This document shows positions 21,890 to 32,664 of a stretch of DNA of 64,000 nucleotides, piece after piece; position 1 is the first letter of the stretch, and each line of letters opens with the position of its first letter. This stretch comes from Ascaphus truei (taxonomy: Eukaryota; Chordata; Amphibia; Anura; Ascaphidae), in NCBI GenBank assembly GCA_036426205.1, contig CM071568.1:120581045-120645044 (forward strand), given 5' to 3'. The position numbers were made by a program, and so were the translations under genes. A model generated the notes under the pieces. That model saw nothing but the letters and a program-made list of their open reading frames with translations, had not been told where the DNA came from and did no database searches.

Positions 21890-22365
21890 GATAAGTGTGA
21901 GTACTCTCATTGTAGCATAGCGTCCTGATTGCTATTGAAGCATAACTATGGACCTCATTGGTCTAGGGGAGTCACATGGTACACATCTGATCCTCCCATG
22001 TCAAGCTCGAAATATGACGCATGTGACATCATCGCGCACAGCGCGTCATTGCGTGAGATTACCATTGCAACCGTAGGTTGCCTATTATCAAGCGGGCACC
22101 GGCCCTGATCGCTATGGGAGCATAACTATGGACCTCATTGGTCTAGGGGAGTCGCACTGATAAGTGTGAGTACTCTCATTGGAGCATAGCGTCCTGATTG
22201 CTATAGAAGCATAACTATGGACCTCATTGGTCTAGGGGAGTCACATGATACACATCTGAACCTCCCATGTCAGGATTGAAATGTGACGTCATCGTGCATA
22301 GCGCGTCATTGCGTAAGATCACCATAACAACCGTAGGTTGCTTTTTATCAAAAGGGCACCAGCCC
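21890..22365. repeat. tandem duplication, period 269 bp
   Basis: ATAAGTGTGAGTACTCTCATT starts at 21891 and 22160, and the following text (GCATAGCGTCCTGATTGCTA, GACCTCATTGGTCTAGGGGA, then a GCGCGTCATTGCGT motif) repeats in the same order. Part of the unit occurs a third time at about 22108-22158. Confidence 0.8.
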
Positions 22366-22379
22366 AGATGGAGGGAGAC

Positions 22380-22436
22380 AGTCAGGGCTACACCACCTAG
22401 TAGGGCCATTAATTTGATATTGGTGTAGCCCTGACA
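22380..22436. repeat. short hairpin with 15-bp arms
   Basis: GTCAGGGCTACACCA is followed after a spacer of about 27 bases by TGGTGTAGCCCTGAC, its exact inverse. It could be a very small MITE or a structural element. I saw no target duplication. Confidence 0.6.
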
Positions 22437-22867
22437 AAGCTGATTTGCTGTGGAGGGTTTTTGTCACTTTTCTACTCACCGTAACTTAACTAAGTATGGT
22501 AAAACCCATCCTCATTGCTTCAGCTTTGCATAGCCAGTGTAACCAACCCCACACTGATGAGACCCATTAAGGTCAGAACAGCTGTCTGTGGGTGGGTTTA
22601 CTGGCTATGCATCTTAACCCTGGCTGTGCTTAAAGCTGTGACCATGCAGCAAGCTTAAGCCTATAGGGAACCATGTTTAAAATGGTTTTGAAGCAAAAAG
22701 TGGCACTGTGTGCTCATTTGCATGTCATTTCCCAGAATCCCTTGCTGCAGTGGAAGTGCTGTGTGCTGGGTGATAATGGTGAAAGGCCTGGGTTGCCGGC
22801 CTGCCTAAGACATGCAAATGAGCCTACAGTTATATTTCCATTTGATATAAATATATATATACATGTA

Positions 22868-23687
22868 GAGGTATCAGTACCGTGTTAGCCGAGCTTCAAT
22901 AATCAAAAAATAAATAGATGATACCGTTCTGTGGCTAACGAAATGCTTTTATTTGTGCGAGCTTTCGAGATACACTGATCTCTTCTTCCGGCAATGTTAC
23001 AATGAATGAAGCAAGGATTACTTAAAAACAGTGTCTCTTGGAATGTTATCTGTGCTGGTCCTTCCCCCGATGTGGATGTGTTTTATGGCTGGAGGTGTCA
23101 AAGGGTTACTGAAAGCAAGTGAAGAAAGAGTGTGTATGTGTATCAGTGTGAATAAGAATGAATGGAGAGCCCACAGTATAAACAGTGCCCTACACAAGGT
23201 GTGTGTGGAGTGAGAGGGGATATAAATGGTGTGGGTGGGTGTGGAAATGTGAGAGTTTGTAGCACAACTAAAAGTGTGTGTGGATACTATGTGGTCCCTA
23301 TTGGTGTATAGGGATGGAAAAATAAGGAGTATTGGTATGTGTGAGAGACAGCTGTGTGTGCATACATATAGCACAGTATGTACAGACATGGCCTTTAGCG
23401 CTCATGGGAAGAGAGTTCGCTAGTGTCAGTAATGACTCATAAAATTTCGATCTCTGTTTAGGCCACTGCTAAGTGTCCCGAACAGTTGCATAAATTTGTA
23501 TTCATGCAACCGTCTCTCTTTCGGGGTTTTAAGATTACCTTTGAGTATGGCAACCCTCAGATCGTTCATCTTATGGCCAGAGTCAGAGAAATGTTCGCCA
23601 ACAGGACTGTCTCTTGTTCCGCGTGTGATGCTGTGGCGATGCAGGTTCATTCTCTTGTTTAGCCCCTGTCCTGTCTCACCTATGTAT
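22868..23687 (-). mobile_element. Penelope-like element, 3' end with GIY-YIG endonuclease C-terminus
   Basis: The minus strand opens in the YIG half of the endonuclease motif (YIGETGQGLNKR, 23687 downward). It continues through HRHSIT, SPVGEHFSDSGHKMNDLRV, KERRLHEYKFMQLFGT and SSGLNRD to a stop at 23426. This is the C-terminal half of the PLE GIY-YIG nuclease, with its conserved Glu and Asn regions. The 5' side is cut exactly at YIG by a TA microsatellite. Downstream is about 550 bp of 3' UTR with a hammerhead-like motif, ending near 22868. Confidence 0.8.
22955..22995 (-). ncRNA. hammerhead-ribozyme-like motif in a PLE 3' UTR (copy f)
   Basis: Minus strand: core CGGAAGA (22990-22984; consensus CTGANGA with one change), one extra A, stem II GAGAT/ATCTC with a CAGTGT loop, GAAA (22966-22963), self-complementary AGCT (22960-22963) and C at the cleavage position. 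Stem I has only three pairs (TGC/GCA). It lies about 430 bp downstream of the endonuclease stop in the same strand. That ties the motif family to Penelope-like elements, where hammerheads are established. Confidence 0.5.
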
Positions 23688-23769
23688 ATATATATATATA
23701 TCTATATATGAACAGATTGACATAGGTGCAAAATTAGAGAAAGAAAAAACATAGTGTAGTATGTTGTGA

Positions 23770-24430
23770 TGTCTTTGGCGCAGTGTAGGATCTTGTGTCC
23801 CAGGTTAAGGCAAGAAACATAGTTTTTCTCTATATTTGGTTTATTTAGAAGTATTAAATAATACACTAGCAGGCCCACCGACCCTTTAAATCAAAACAAA
23901 ATCATAAAATAAACTCCTACTCCTCTTAGGAGACTAACTACACAATCAGCTTCAACCCTTACTATCTAGATGGACAGCTAAACTAGTTACCATCCCACAC
24001 AGGTACTTTTATGACTGAACATATAAAGTCTCTGTACACAGAATAGAGGGTTTCACTAATCTGTTACTCCAGGGTTTGGAGCAGACATCCCCGCTTCAGC
24101 ACGGTCTCACGTCCATCCTTCCTAAGGTATCTCGGCCCCAACAGGGCTGAGAGAATCTCTCTTCTGTAAGTCCAATGTTAAGGACAGGACATCCCCGCTT
24201 CAGCACGGTCTCGCATCTTTCCTTACTTCTTCCTGGGATTAACAACACAGGCAGTCCCAGCAGGCTCTGCGACCACTGTCCAGCGGGCCTAGGGTACGTG
24301 CCAGCTTTCCTTGCTGGGGAGAACTCTTCTCTGTCCCCCTTCTCTGGGAAAAACAGTCAGTCTCAATGGCAGCTCTCTGTGTCTGCCTTAAAACACTTCC
24401 TTGTTCAATCAGCAGTTCAGTCTGCTCAAT
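23770..24430. other. LTR-like or UTR sequence, not resolved
   Basis: The phrase ACATCCCCGCTTCAGCACGG occurs twice (24086 and 24188), so part of the stretch is an imperfect duplication of about 100 bp. There is no recognisable protein. It lies outside the left arm of the large PLE and may belong to it or to an older LTR. Confidence 0.35.
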
Positions 24431-24837
24431 TAGTTTGGACACAAAAATACAAGTGGGGTAGAGACCCTCAATTGGACAAGAAACACAAAATTGCACTCTA
24501 TGAGAATAAAACACTTAATGGGACTAAACAATATATCCCAGGCTAAAGTGGAGCAGAGGATTGGTGTTTCAGCATATAAATACATGTATACCCATCATCC
24601 CCTGAATAGAGTAGTCTCCCATTCATCGAGCTGCATACATAGTAATTGAAACTGTGTATATATAGGTCAAATCGGACGATGGCTTAATGCAAGAAAAATG
24701 GGTAAGTAGAGATAAGTATCAAATACTACCCGATCAGCCGAGTTGGTGCTGGTTTACACGATACACCGGAGTTCCTGGCATTGCTGGTCACCACTACCGA
24801 CGTCAGAAGAGTAACGTCATTAAAAACCGACGGGCCA

Positions 24838-24865
24838 TTTCTCGTAGGAAGATACGCTTCGTCAG
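24838..24865 (-). ncRNA. possible hammerhead-like core near the PLE 3' end (copy g)
   Basis: The minus strand reads CTGACGA, an extra A, then G-CGTA, a TCTTCC loop, TACG-A and GAAA. Core and stem II are recognisable, but I find no convincing stem I or stem III. It lies about 150 bp before the left arm of the large PLE, in the same strand as its genes. Confidence 0.3.
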
Positions 24866-25165
24866 GGCAGGAGTGATAGGAAAACCTCTTCACTGGATCC
24901 TTATATACCCAATTGCTTAATGAGAAGCAGACAGGTCCCTGATAATTAACTCCTTGTGAGCTCCCTATTGAGGGAGTCTCTTTTCAATACGTTCCTCACT
25001 AGGAGGTAACAGTTCAATTTAGTGTTTTGCTGCACTGTTGATGAATTGCAAGTAGCTGTCAATTCAAAAGCAAAATAAATATGTGGGAAAAACTTTTTAT
25101 AGCACACCCCAAGATAACACTATCGTTAGTACATCTGACATACCAGAATAAATGCTGACCTAAAT

Positions 25166-26165
25166 ATAAAGGTATAGTGTCAATGATACTTATATCACTT
25201 ACATACCATCACTAGTGTTTCAAGCCATACTAAGATAAAGGCTAAAAATTTACGTGTGGTAATCTAATGTCCTAGTGTATGTATGTGTGACAAGGTCAAA
25301 AGTGTAAAAACACAAAATAGCACCATACTCAAAGATGAAAAATAGATGGATACATGGATCCTAAGTAGTTCATTGGGTCCGGCTACCAAACAGTGTAACC
25401 GTTAGTATGTAATGTAGGAATGTGCACCCTTACATGGAGCCACCTCTAAGAGTTAAAGTGGTACCGCTAGAGTATATGACTCCATTATAAAATATATCCC
25501 TGGATCCCATATACAGGGCAGTTCATATTCGGATAAAAACAGGCAGGAGTTAATAAGACTACTGATGTCAATGCCTAATAATATACACAGATGGAAATTC
25601 ATAAAAATGAAGTGTATAAATAAATGCTGTATCACCTAAGTATGACGTAATGTGTCAATAGTACTTATATCACTATCATGCCGTCACTGATATTTCCCAC
25701 CATACCAAAACAAAAGGCAAAATAACCTAAGTGTGGTATTTCTGTGTCGTAGTGTATGTGTGTGTGACAATTTCAGAAGTGGAAAAACACAAAATAGCAC
25801 CATAAAATAGCACAGGCTAGGGACCAGGGATATGGAGTAATGGGGGGTCGAACAACGGGAAGGGAGATGGACAAGGGGGATCACGGTTTAACTAGCTGAT
25901 GAAAGCCACCCCTAATAGGTGATATATAATCCTGAAGGTGGGTGGATATTTGGATCCTATATAAATCAACAGGCCCGGCTACCTGACAGTGTCACTATTT
26001 GTATGTGATGTAGGAGTGTGCACCCTTACATGGAACCACCTCTAATAGTCAAAATGGTACCGCTAGAGTATATGACTCCATTAAAAAATATATCCCTAGA
26101 TCCCATATGAGAGGTAATTCACACTCAGATGAATTACAGAGGTAAGGGTTCATAAAAATGGAGTG
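25166..26165 (-). repeat. two-unit tandem repeat in the PLE 3' UTR
   Basis: Blocks beginning near 25166 and 25645 share, in the same order, ACTTATATCACT, AAAAACACAAAATAGCACCATA, TGTGCACCCTTACATGGA and TGGTACCGCTAGAGTATATG. The unit is about 480-510 bp with scattered differences. It directly follows the endonuclease frame in the minus direction. Confidence 0.75.
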
Positions 26166-26939
26166 TATATGAACCCCTCATTGAGGCCATCTGGATACAG
26201 TGTCTGCAAGGTGTATATCCACCTACATTCCACCTGCATTAAACGTCGTTGCCAATCCCCCTTCCTTTGGCCCATCTCACGTGTTCAATACCACAAAACG
26301 TCACAGACGTCAAATCGCCATCATGGGCCTCGTTGACATGTTTGGCCACTGGTAGATCTTTGAGATTTCTGATAGACCCTATGTGCTCAAGGACCCGTGT
26401 CTTAAGTTGTCGGTGGGTTTTACCCACATATTTTTTCCCGCATTTACATGTGATCAAGTAAATCATCCCTGTTGTCAGGCAATTGATGTAATCCCTAATA
26501 TAGTGAGTTTTTGAATTGGGCCCAAAAAGGTCTTGGTTTTGGGCATATAGGTGCAGGCCTTGCACCTACCACATGGATAGGAGCCAATAGGTTTAGCGTC
26601 ACCTAACCAGGGTCTCGGTTGGTCCCCTCTATAGTGACTGTGTACAAGGGTGTCTTGGAGATTGTGTGCTCTCCTACATGTCATAGTGGGATTCTCTTTG
26701 AGTACCTGTTTGAGATCCCTATCCTCCGTTAGTACGTGCCAATGCTTGGAAAAGATATTCCTGATGTTGTGCCATTGGTTATCATAAGTACCAATGTATC
26801 TGATAATATGTTTATCAGTGTCTTGATTCAGTCTTTGTCCTGTCACTAGCAATTGTTCTCTCGGGATTTTTTTAGCCTTATGGTAGGCTTTTTTGATGCA
26901 TCCCTTACTATACCCCCTTTCCAAGAAACGGGCAGTCAT
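26160..26939 (-). pseudogene. PLE linker and GIY-YIG endonuclease
   Basis: The first frame (26939-26475) runs from MTARFLERGYSKGCIKKAYH through IRNIFSKHWHVL to the cysteine motif YPCGRCKAC, a zinc-finger-like linker found between RT and endonuclease in PLEs. A frameshift near 26560 leads to the second frame, with GMIYLITCKCGKKYVGKT (the GIY...YVG variant) and KHVNEAHDG. Another frame change near 26240 gives VECRWIYTLQTLYPDGLNEG, holding the conserved Glu and Asn. The enzyme would nick DNA at the insertion site. With two frameshifts it cannot be made as one protein. Confidence 0.8.
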
Positions 26940-27002
26940 GTCTTGGGCTTGATGGTTAAATTCCTCGATATTTGAGCAATTCCGCCTTACTCGTTGGAAC
27001 TG

Positions 27003-28016
27003 TCAAATAGGGATGCTATTCACTATATACCTGGGGTGGTGGCTGTCTGCTATCAACAGACTGTTAGTTGATGTTCCCTTGCAGAAAATTGTAGTTTCTA
27101 ATGTCCCATCATCCTTCTTGGTTATAGTCAAATCAAGAAAGTTAATCCTATGTCTGTCTACTTCATAGGTGAGTTTCAGGTTGTGATTGTTGTTATTCAA
27201 AACCCCTATAAATTCACACAGGAGTGTCTCTGTTCCACTCCATAACAGAATAACATCATCAATATAGCGGGCCCATAGAACTATGTGGCCCGTATATTGA
27301 TCCAGGGCCTCGCCGAAAACCACAGTTTCCTCCCACCAGCCTAGATATAAATTGGCATAGGTGGGAGCACATATGGTTCCCATAGCGGTGCCCTGGATCT
27401 GGTGATATATTTTTTGATCGAACAAGAAGTTGTTGGTCAGCACAAAGTACAGTAACCGTAGGGTAAATTCATTGTGTTGTTCAAAATTTCTTCCCCGTGA
27501 TTAAAAAAAATGTGATACCGACTGTATACCGTATCGATGCGGAATACTGGTATACAGTCCCTCAACATCAAGACCTACTAGCAGGGTTTCCTGCTCTATT
27601 GTAATGCCTTCCAATCTTAATAGCACATCTTTGGTGTCCTTAAGGAAGGAGGGGAGTGAATTGACGAAAGGGCGTAGTATCACATCAAGGTACTGGCTAG
27701 CGTGGGATGTTAGATTATTAATTCCCGAAACAATGGGTCTCCCTGGGGGTGGAATTCTGCCTTTATGTAGTTTTGGAAGGTGGTAGAATGTTGCTAATTG
27801 AGGATTGGGGATAAATATGAAATCAAACTCTTGTTTAGAGATTACATTGTTAAGTAATCCTTCTGATAGGATCTTTTTGAGTTCTACAGAGAAGGCCTCT
27901 AGAGAAGGAGATTTTTTGCACCCATCCCTGTCTGCACCATGATATGTTAATAAAGAATCCTTTTTACTACACCGCTGCTGTCCTGTGGAGTCCTGTTGTC
28001 CTGCTGTGCTCTGCAT
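27003..28016 (-). pseudogene. PLE reverse transcriptase core
   Basis: The frame contains FYHLPKLHKGRIPPPGRPIV, a LVGLDVEGLYTSIPH segment, QGTAMGTICAPTYANLYL and the catalytic ARYIDDVILLW, in the correct PLE order. It ends in HRINFLDLTI. A run of eight A (T on the plus strand) near 27505-27512 coincides with a frame break before FEQHNEFTLRLL. A TGA at 27003-27005 interrupts the same frame that continues into the linker. The ADKGG segment expected just upstream is absent; a GCTGTCCTG-type low-complexity patch (27960-28035) stands there instead. Confidence 0.85.
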
Positions 28017-28035
28017 TGCCGCATCCTGTGGTCTG

Positions 28036-29107
28036 CTGTGACTAGTTTAGAAAAGACATCCACATTCGTGCTCGTCTCCACAGGTGGAGTAAACTTGGAC
28101 TGATTTCTCAGTTCAGTAAATGGTCCCTTACCTGGTTCTCTTTCATTTTCTTCAAGGAAGCTATTCAAGGCCCTCAAACAAGAGAAGTCTGCTACATCAA
28201 AGTTCTCTAGTGGTGTATTCCGATACTGATTTCTCTGTCATCTAGCAAAGAACTTATGCAGTAATAGTTTACGTGTAAATAAATGTACATCCTTAATACA
28301 CTCAAAAGTATCGAGATGATTAGTGGGTGAGAAGGAGAGACCCTTAGATAGAACGCTAGTGTGTGCCGGGCTTAAGTTTTTGTTGGAGAGGTTGACTACT
28401 TGCGTCATCTTCTCCGGGATCGCCTGGATTGGTCTCTCCATGGTCTCTGTCCACGGTATCCCCATACCTCCCTGTCTCTCAGATAGACCTCCCTTTCCCC
28501 GCCTGGTTTTCCTCTTACGGGTTGATCGGTTGGTAAAATGGTCTCTTCTAAAAAACAGTCAGGATTATCGGGAATATGGGGGCCACCTCTACCAGTCCAG
28601 CTAGTGGAAGGACCTTGCTCGCTATCACTAGCTGATGTCTCCCATTCTGCCTCAGATTCATATGTTTGGCCTTTTGGTGTTTTAGTCTTCAAGTTTTTAT
28701 TTGAAGATATTTCCCTCCTTGAAATCAGTAAAATCTCTGATAAACTTATTTTGTTTCCTATTTTTGATTTCTGATGTCAATTTATCAATATTGGTTTTCA
28801 GATGTTTTTCTAGGTTTTCAAATTCTGAGTCATCACTCCATTTATGTGTTTCTGTAAGAAGTGTATCAATCTCTTCATTTACTTTGAGTAATCTCTTACT
28901 GCCATGCTCTATTAAGTGTTTCATGAGGTCAGTGGAACATTTAATAAGTATATTTTCCCAAGCCTTCATAAATGTCTCCTCAAGATTGTTATGTGAGGGG
29001 GGTAAGTATACTCTTAGGCCTCTAGGGACCAACTCTGACAGTACGTATTTTTCCAGGCTTGTTACTTCCCACCACAGTCTCTTCTGTAGTTTATATGATT
29101 TGTTCAA
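28036..29107 (-). pseudogene. PLE N-terminal region
   Basis: The first frame (29107-28697) holds KLQKRLWWEVTSLEKYVLSE, then LVPRGLRVYLPP, a helical KAWENILIKCSTDLMKHLIE stretch and a C-terminal lysine-rich coiled segment. The next pieces (28692-28405, 28465-28238, 28177-27947) are hydrophilic and end in KGPFTELRNQSKFTPP. This matches the general plan of vertebrate PLE N-termini as I know them, a helical region then a disordered one. Function is unknown. At least three frame changes separate the pieces. Confidence 0.65.
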
Positions 29108-29971
29108 TTTCGAGAAATAGCTCTTAATATCGTCTGTGGTGGGGGGTGATACTGAGCCACTAATTGAGCCAGCTGTGCTGAAGTAGGGATATCCTGAAAA
29201 CTTGGCCTGTTTGCGGCCCTCGAGGACTGGAGTTGTGCAGGCCTGCCTTAAGCCATCGTCCGATTTGACCTATATATACACAGTTTCAATTACTATGTAT
29301 GCAGCTCGATGAATGGGAGACTACTCTATTCAGGGGATGATGGGTATACATGTATTTATATGCTGAAACACCAATCCTCTGCTCCACTTTAGTGTTATGA
29401 TACACTCACCCATTTGACGCATGTTACATTATTCCGCATATGTTAAACTTTTTCAAGTGATTCGGATGAACCAGGGATACATTCCTTTACGTCTTAAGCG
29501 TTACTTTGTGTTTAGTATCTCCTGCTGTGAACACTCTCTATCCTGGCCACCATTTACCGTATTTTTAAACACAACCTTATTCATACCCCACACTCCCTGA
29601 TATTGCTCCCCATTTGTATTTAATAAATAATTTTTTTGTGTTGCGTTGTGTAGCACTTTGGCTATCAGCCTGGGATATATTTTTTAGTCCCATTAAGTGT
29701 TTTATTCTCATAGAGTGCAATTTTGGGTTTCTTGTCCAATTGAGGGTCTCTACCCACTTGGATTTTTGTGTCCATGCTAACTCTACCCTATGCACCATGA
29801 GATAAGAATATTTTAATTAGAATAATTAGGAGAGCGATAAGCATTGTGTGTCTTATGCTCAATTAGTTTGCAGGTGCTGCTGGCTTCTCTAGGGAGATTA
29901 ACGCTCTGTGCATTGGAAATTCCCATAACTGCCCTATTCTAGCACCTAGAGGACAGTGATGGTATCACAAT

Positions 29972-30645
29972 ATTAAACCGCCCCATTCAAGCCCTAAAGT
30001 TCTCCTCACAAGAACATTTAGAAACTTTAACCCACAACAGTTTTTGGATGATCTTACCAACTGCCCATGGCACAGAATCGATTTAATTCCCGACCCGGAT
30101 TCTGCGCTCGACTATTTCCAATCCGAGTTCTTAAAACTCTGCGATACCCATGCTCCACTACGCAAAATATGGTTATGGGGGGCCCACCTTCCATGGGTTA
30201 CAACTGACCTTATTGCACTCTACCAGTTCAGGGATACCTTGTGGAAAAGCTACAAAATAGCTGGCACTACCAAGGATCTCAATCACTACAGATGCTTACG
30301 GAACATGTGCACAAGGCAAACAAGGCACGCAAAAGCACAATATTACTCTGACAATCTCCACCAAAATACATCAAACACGGCTAACTTCTGGAAGGTTATC
30401 AACAATATATTCCAGCTTTCTAACCATCAACAACCAAGTAATATCACTAAGGGGGATATTACTCTGACAAACCCCACTGACATTGCAAATGCATTCAATG
30501 ATTACTTTGTGGGGTGTGCCACTAGCTTATTAGCGAAACACAGCCCAAACCACAAACCTGAATCTCATCCTGGGAGTACCCACATAGCCCACCCCCTCCC
30601 AACACTGCCCACAACTTTAAATTTGGCCCAGTATCCGAAGAGGAG
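29972..30645 (+). pseudogene. LINE (L2/CR1 type), part 1, 5'-truncated
   Basis: The frame encodes KPPHSSPKVLL, then PWHRIDLIPDPDSALDYFQS, the linker between endonuclease and reverse transcriptase, then NFWKVINNIFQ and DITLTNPTDIANAFNDYF. The endonuclease is missing, so the copy is 5'-truncated at about 29972. It is broken after GAAGAGGAG at 30645 by a 7-kb LTR element and resumes at 37671 with ATTACAC. The homologous copy at 58900-58940 reads straight through this point, which proves the insertion. Confidence 0.85.
30641..30645. repeat. left target duplication of the LTR element (AGGAG)
   Basis: AGGAG precedes the left LTR and AACAG (37666-37670) follows the right LTR. They agree at three of five positions, as expected of an aged 5-bp target duplication. 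Confidence 0.55.
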
Positions 30646-30696
30646 TGTCACAGTGACTTATGACAGGCTGGAATTTACACCAAATATATATAATAT

Positions 30697-30738
<42 letters not shown>

Positions 30739-32654
30739 CTGGGTTGAACTGGGACGAGACTTAGATATGATAAAATAGAATTTATTCCTTGATAAAGGTG
30801 AACACAACAGATTATACAAATAACAGGCAAAATATGGACACTACCTTAAGAGAAGGAAAATGATGAAACAGTCACATGGACTGGCAGTTCATACAGCAAT
30901 CAAGATGTATAGAAAAAACGAACAAACCAACCCAGGATAAAGGGTTGACCACAGATTATATACCTTTTGTAACCCTATCCTTAACATTAAGTAAAGGTGA
31001 TGGTCTTCAATTAACTGTAGCCACTCACTAGCATGGGAACACTTTTGATACCTGCCCCCTAGCTAGTTGGCATGCTCAGTTGGACTCTGGGTCTCATTTC
31101 TGCACCCCACATTTGCATCAGGAATGCCAGCCAGTCTACTAAAAGGAATATCTGGCAGGAAACCCTTTGTGTTGAGGTGTTTAATGGGACACTTACAGCC
31201 TGCTCTGGTTGAGTAATCTCCGCCCTCATGTAAACATGTGGAGGTGATAAACTCCTTTGAACAGCACTTAAAATCTAGACATTGGGACGCTTCTCTGGCC
31301 ATTGCTACCTGATGGCCAAGGGAATTTCCTCTGGTTTTTATCCATACCTTGGGACACAGTATTAAAGATAAAATAACAACATATTAAAATATCCGTTTCC
31401 GTTGGGTCCAGCAGGTCCAAACTCCCCAGTTCTCAATGCGGAACTGGGACACCCTAGGGTCCAATTTGCGACTTGCTACAACCTCGAACCGGATTTACAC
31501 AATACACTTAAAACCGTTTCTCATTTTAATACAAAAATCTCCCGCTGTAAATTAAAATCACGGTTTTTCACTAAATCCCCATTGAAAAACAAGGGCTTCC
31601 CGCCATAACTTTCAATGGCAAAACGCCGCCAGTTGGCGGGTGGGAATCCACCTCATAGACTTTCAACGGGGCCACGCCGCGTTGAAGTCAATGGGGGTTT
31701 CCCCATAGCCGGTCAATGGGGATTGGCCGCCCATTGGAGTCTATGGGAAAAGTCCGAACTTCAAGGGGGTCCATACTCCGTCGGGTTGGTCCCAGAGGGT
31801 CAAGGATGGTTCGAGCGATGCCGGAGCAGTGACTACAGGTACCCCAAACCCTGGCCCTCTGACCCTCCGGAACCTGAGGTATGGATTCCCAAATTTTAGC
31901 TTTTCACACTTAGCCGTTTTCTTGAGCTGTTTCTGCCGCCGCCATTGGAACCTATGGCGCGACCCGCCTTCTCGGTTTTGACCTTATCGGGGGTCCAGGA
32001 TTCGGGGACCCCGGTGGTGGTCGAGTGGGGGGAGGCCTAGGAACTAGGGGCAAAAAGAATTTTATTTCTAGGTGCTCTAGAAGTTTATTCCCACGCACTT
32101 GTCATTGAACTTGGCTCATAAGTGATCAAAGCCTCTTTTAGAAATTGTATCCGCTTTGCGGTTTTGCGGTTTGGACGGCAGCCAACTCGTTCCTGGAAAT
32201 CTCCTTCGAGGATTCTCCATTGAAGTCAATGGGCCCATTGACTTACAATGGGAACCCGCCGCTCCTCCTCTCGGACGCCATCTGCTGGTCTTCACAGGAA
32301 ACAGGACCAAAACAGCAAGATTCGCCATTAGAATGAATTGAGCCCTAATGGCGGCCTATGGGACCCTGCAAAATGGTGCCTGAAAAGGCAAGAAAATTAC
32401 ACAAAGGGCTATAATCATTAACGAACTATTAACCCTTGTACTCCCGGATGAATCCTAGTGTGTGTGTGATGCAGACACTGATATAACAATAAAACATGGG
32501 AACAGGGGAATACACATTTGCAAGTTATAACAAGGGTTAAATCACATTTCTGGACCTCAGCCCAGTTAACCCCTTGACTTCCTGGTGAGGTCAGGGGGTG
32601 GCCAATTGGGGTGTAACCCCTTTAATCCCGGGCCAAATCCTCCCCATCGTCACA
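30646..32654 (-). mobile_element. 3' LTR (left copy)
   Basis: About 2009 bp. On the minus strand it opens TGTGACGATGGGG, directly after the polypurine tract, and closes ...CACTGTGACA. It holds an AT microsatellite (30703-30737) and a block of TCAATGGG/CCATTG repeats (31600-31760). It matches the right copy throughout but with many one- and two-base deletions or insertions. Confidence 0.8.
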
Positions 32655-32664
32655 CCTCCCCTGC
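32655..32664 (-). promoter_or_regulatory. polypurine tract of the LTR element
   Basis: Minus-strand GCAGGGGAGG stands directly before TGTGACG of the 3' LTR. It is the expected primer for plus-strand cDNA synthesis and fixes both orientation and LTR boundary. Confidence 0.75.

Larger units (their letters stand above)
24428..29791 (-). mobile_element. nearly full-length Penelope-like element with inverted flanking arms
   Basis: Coding parts in order on the minus strand are an N-terminal region (29107-28238), reverse transcriptase (28016-27003), a Cys-rich linker and a GIY-YIG endonuclease (to about 26160), then a long 3' UTR. The whole is flanked by inverted arms. 24544-24687 and 29248-29391 are identical reverse complements (144 bp). 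A second pair, 24428-24543 and 29667-29791, matches with a few differences. About 275 bp (29392-29666) stands only in the right arm. PLEs are known to carry terminal repeats in direct or inverted orientation. Confidence 0.85.
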
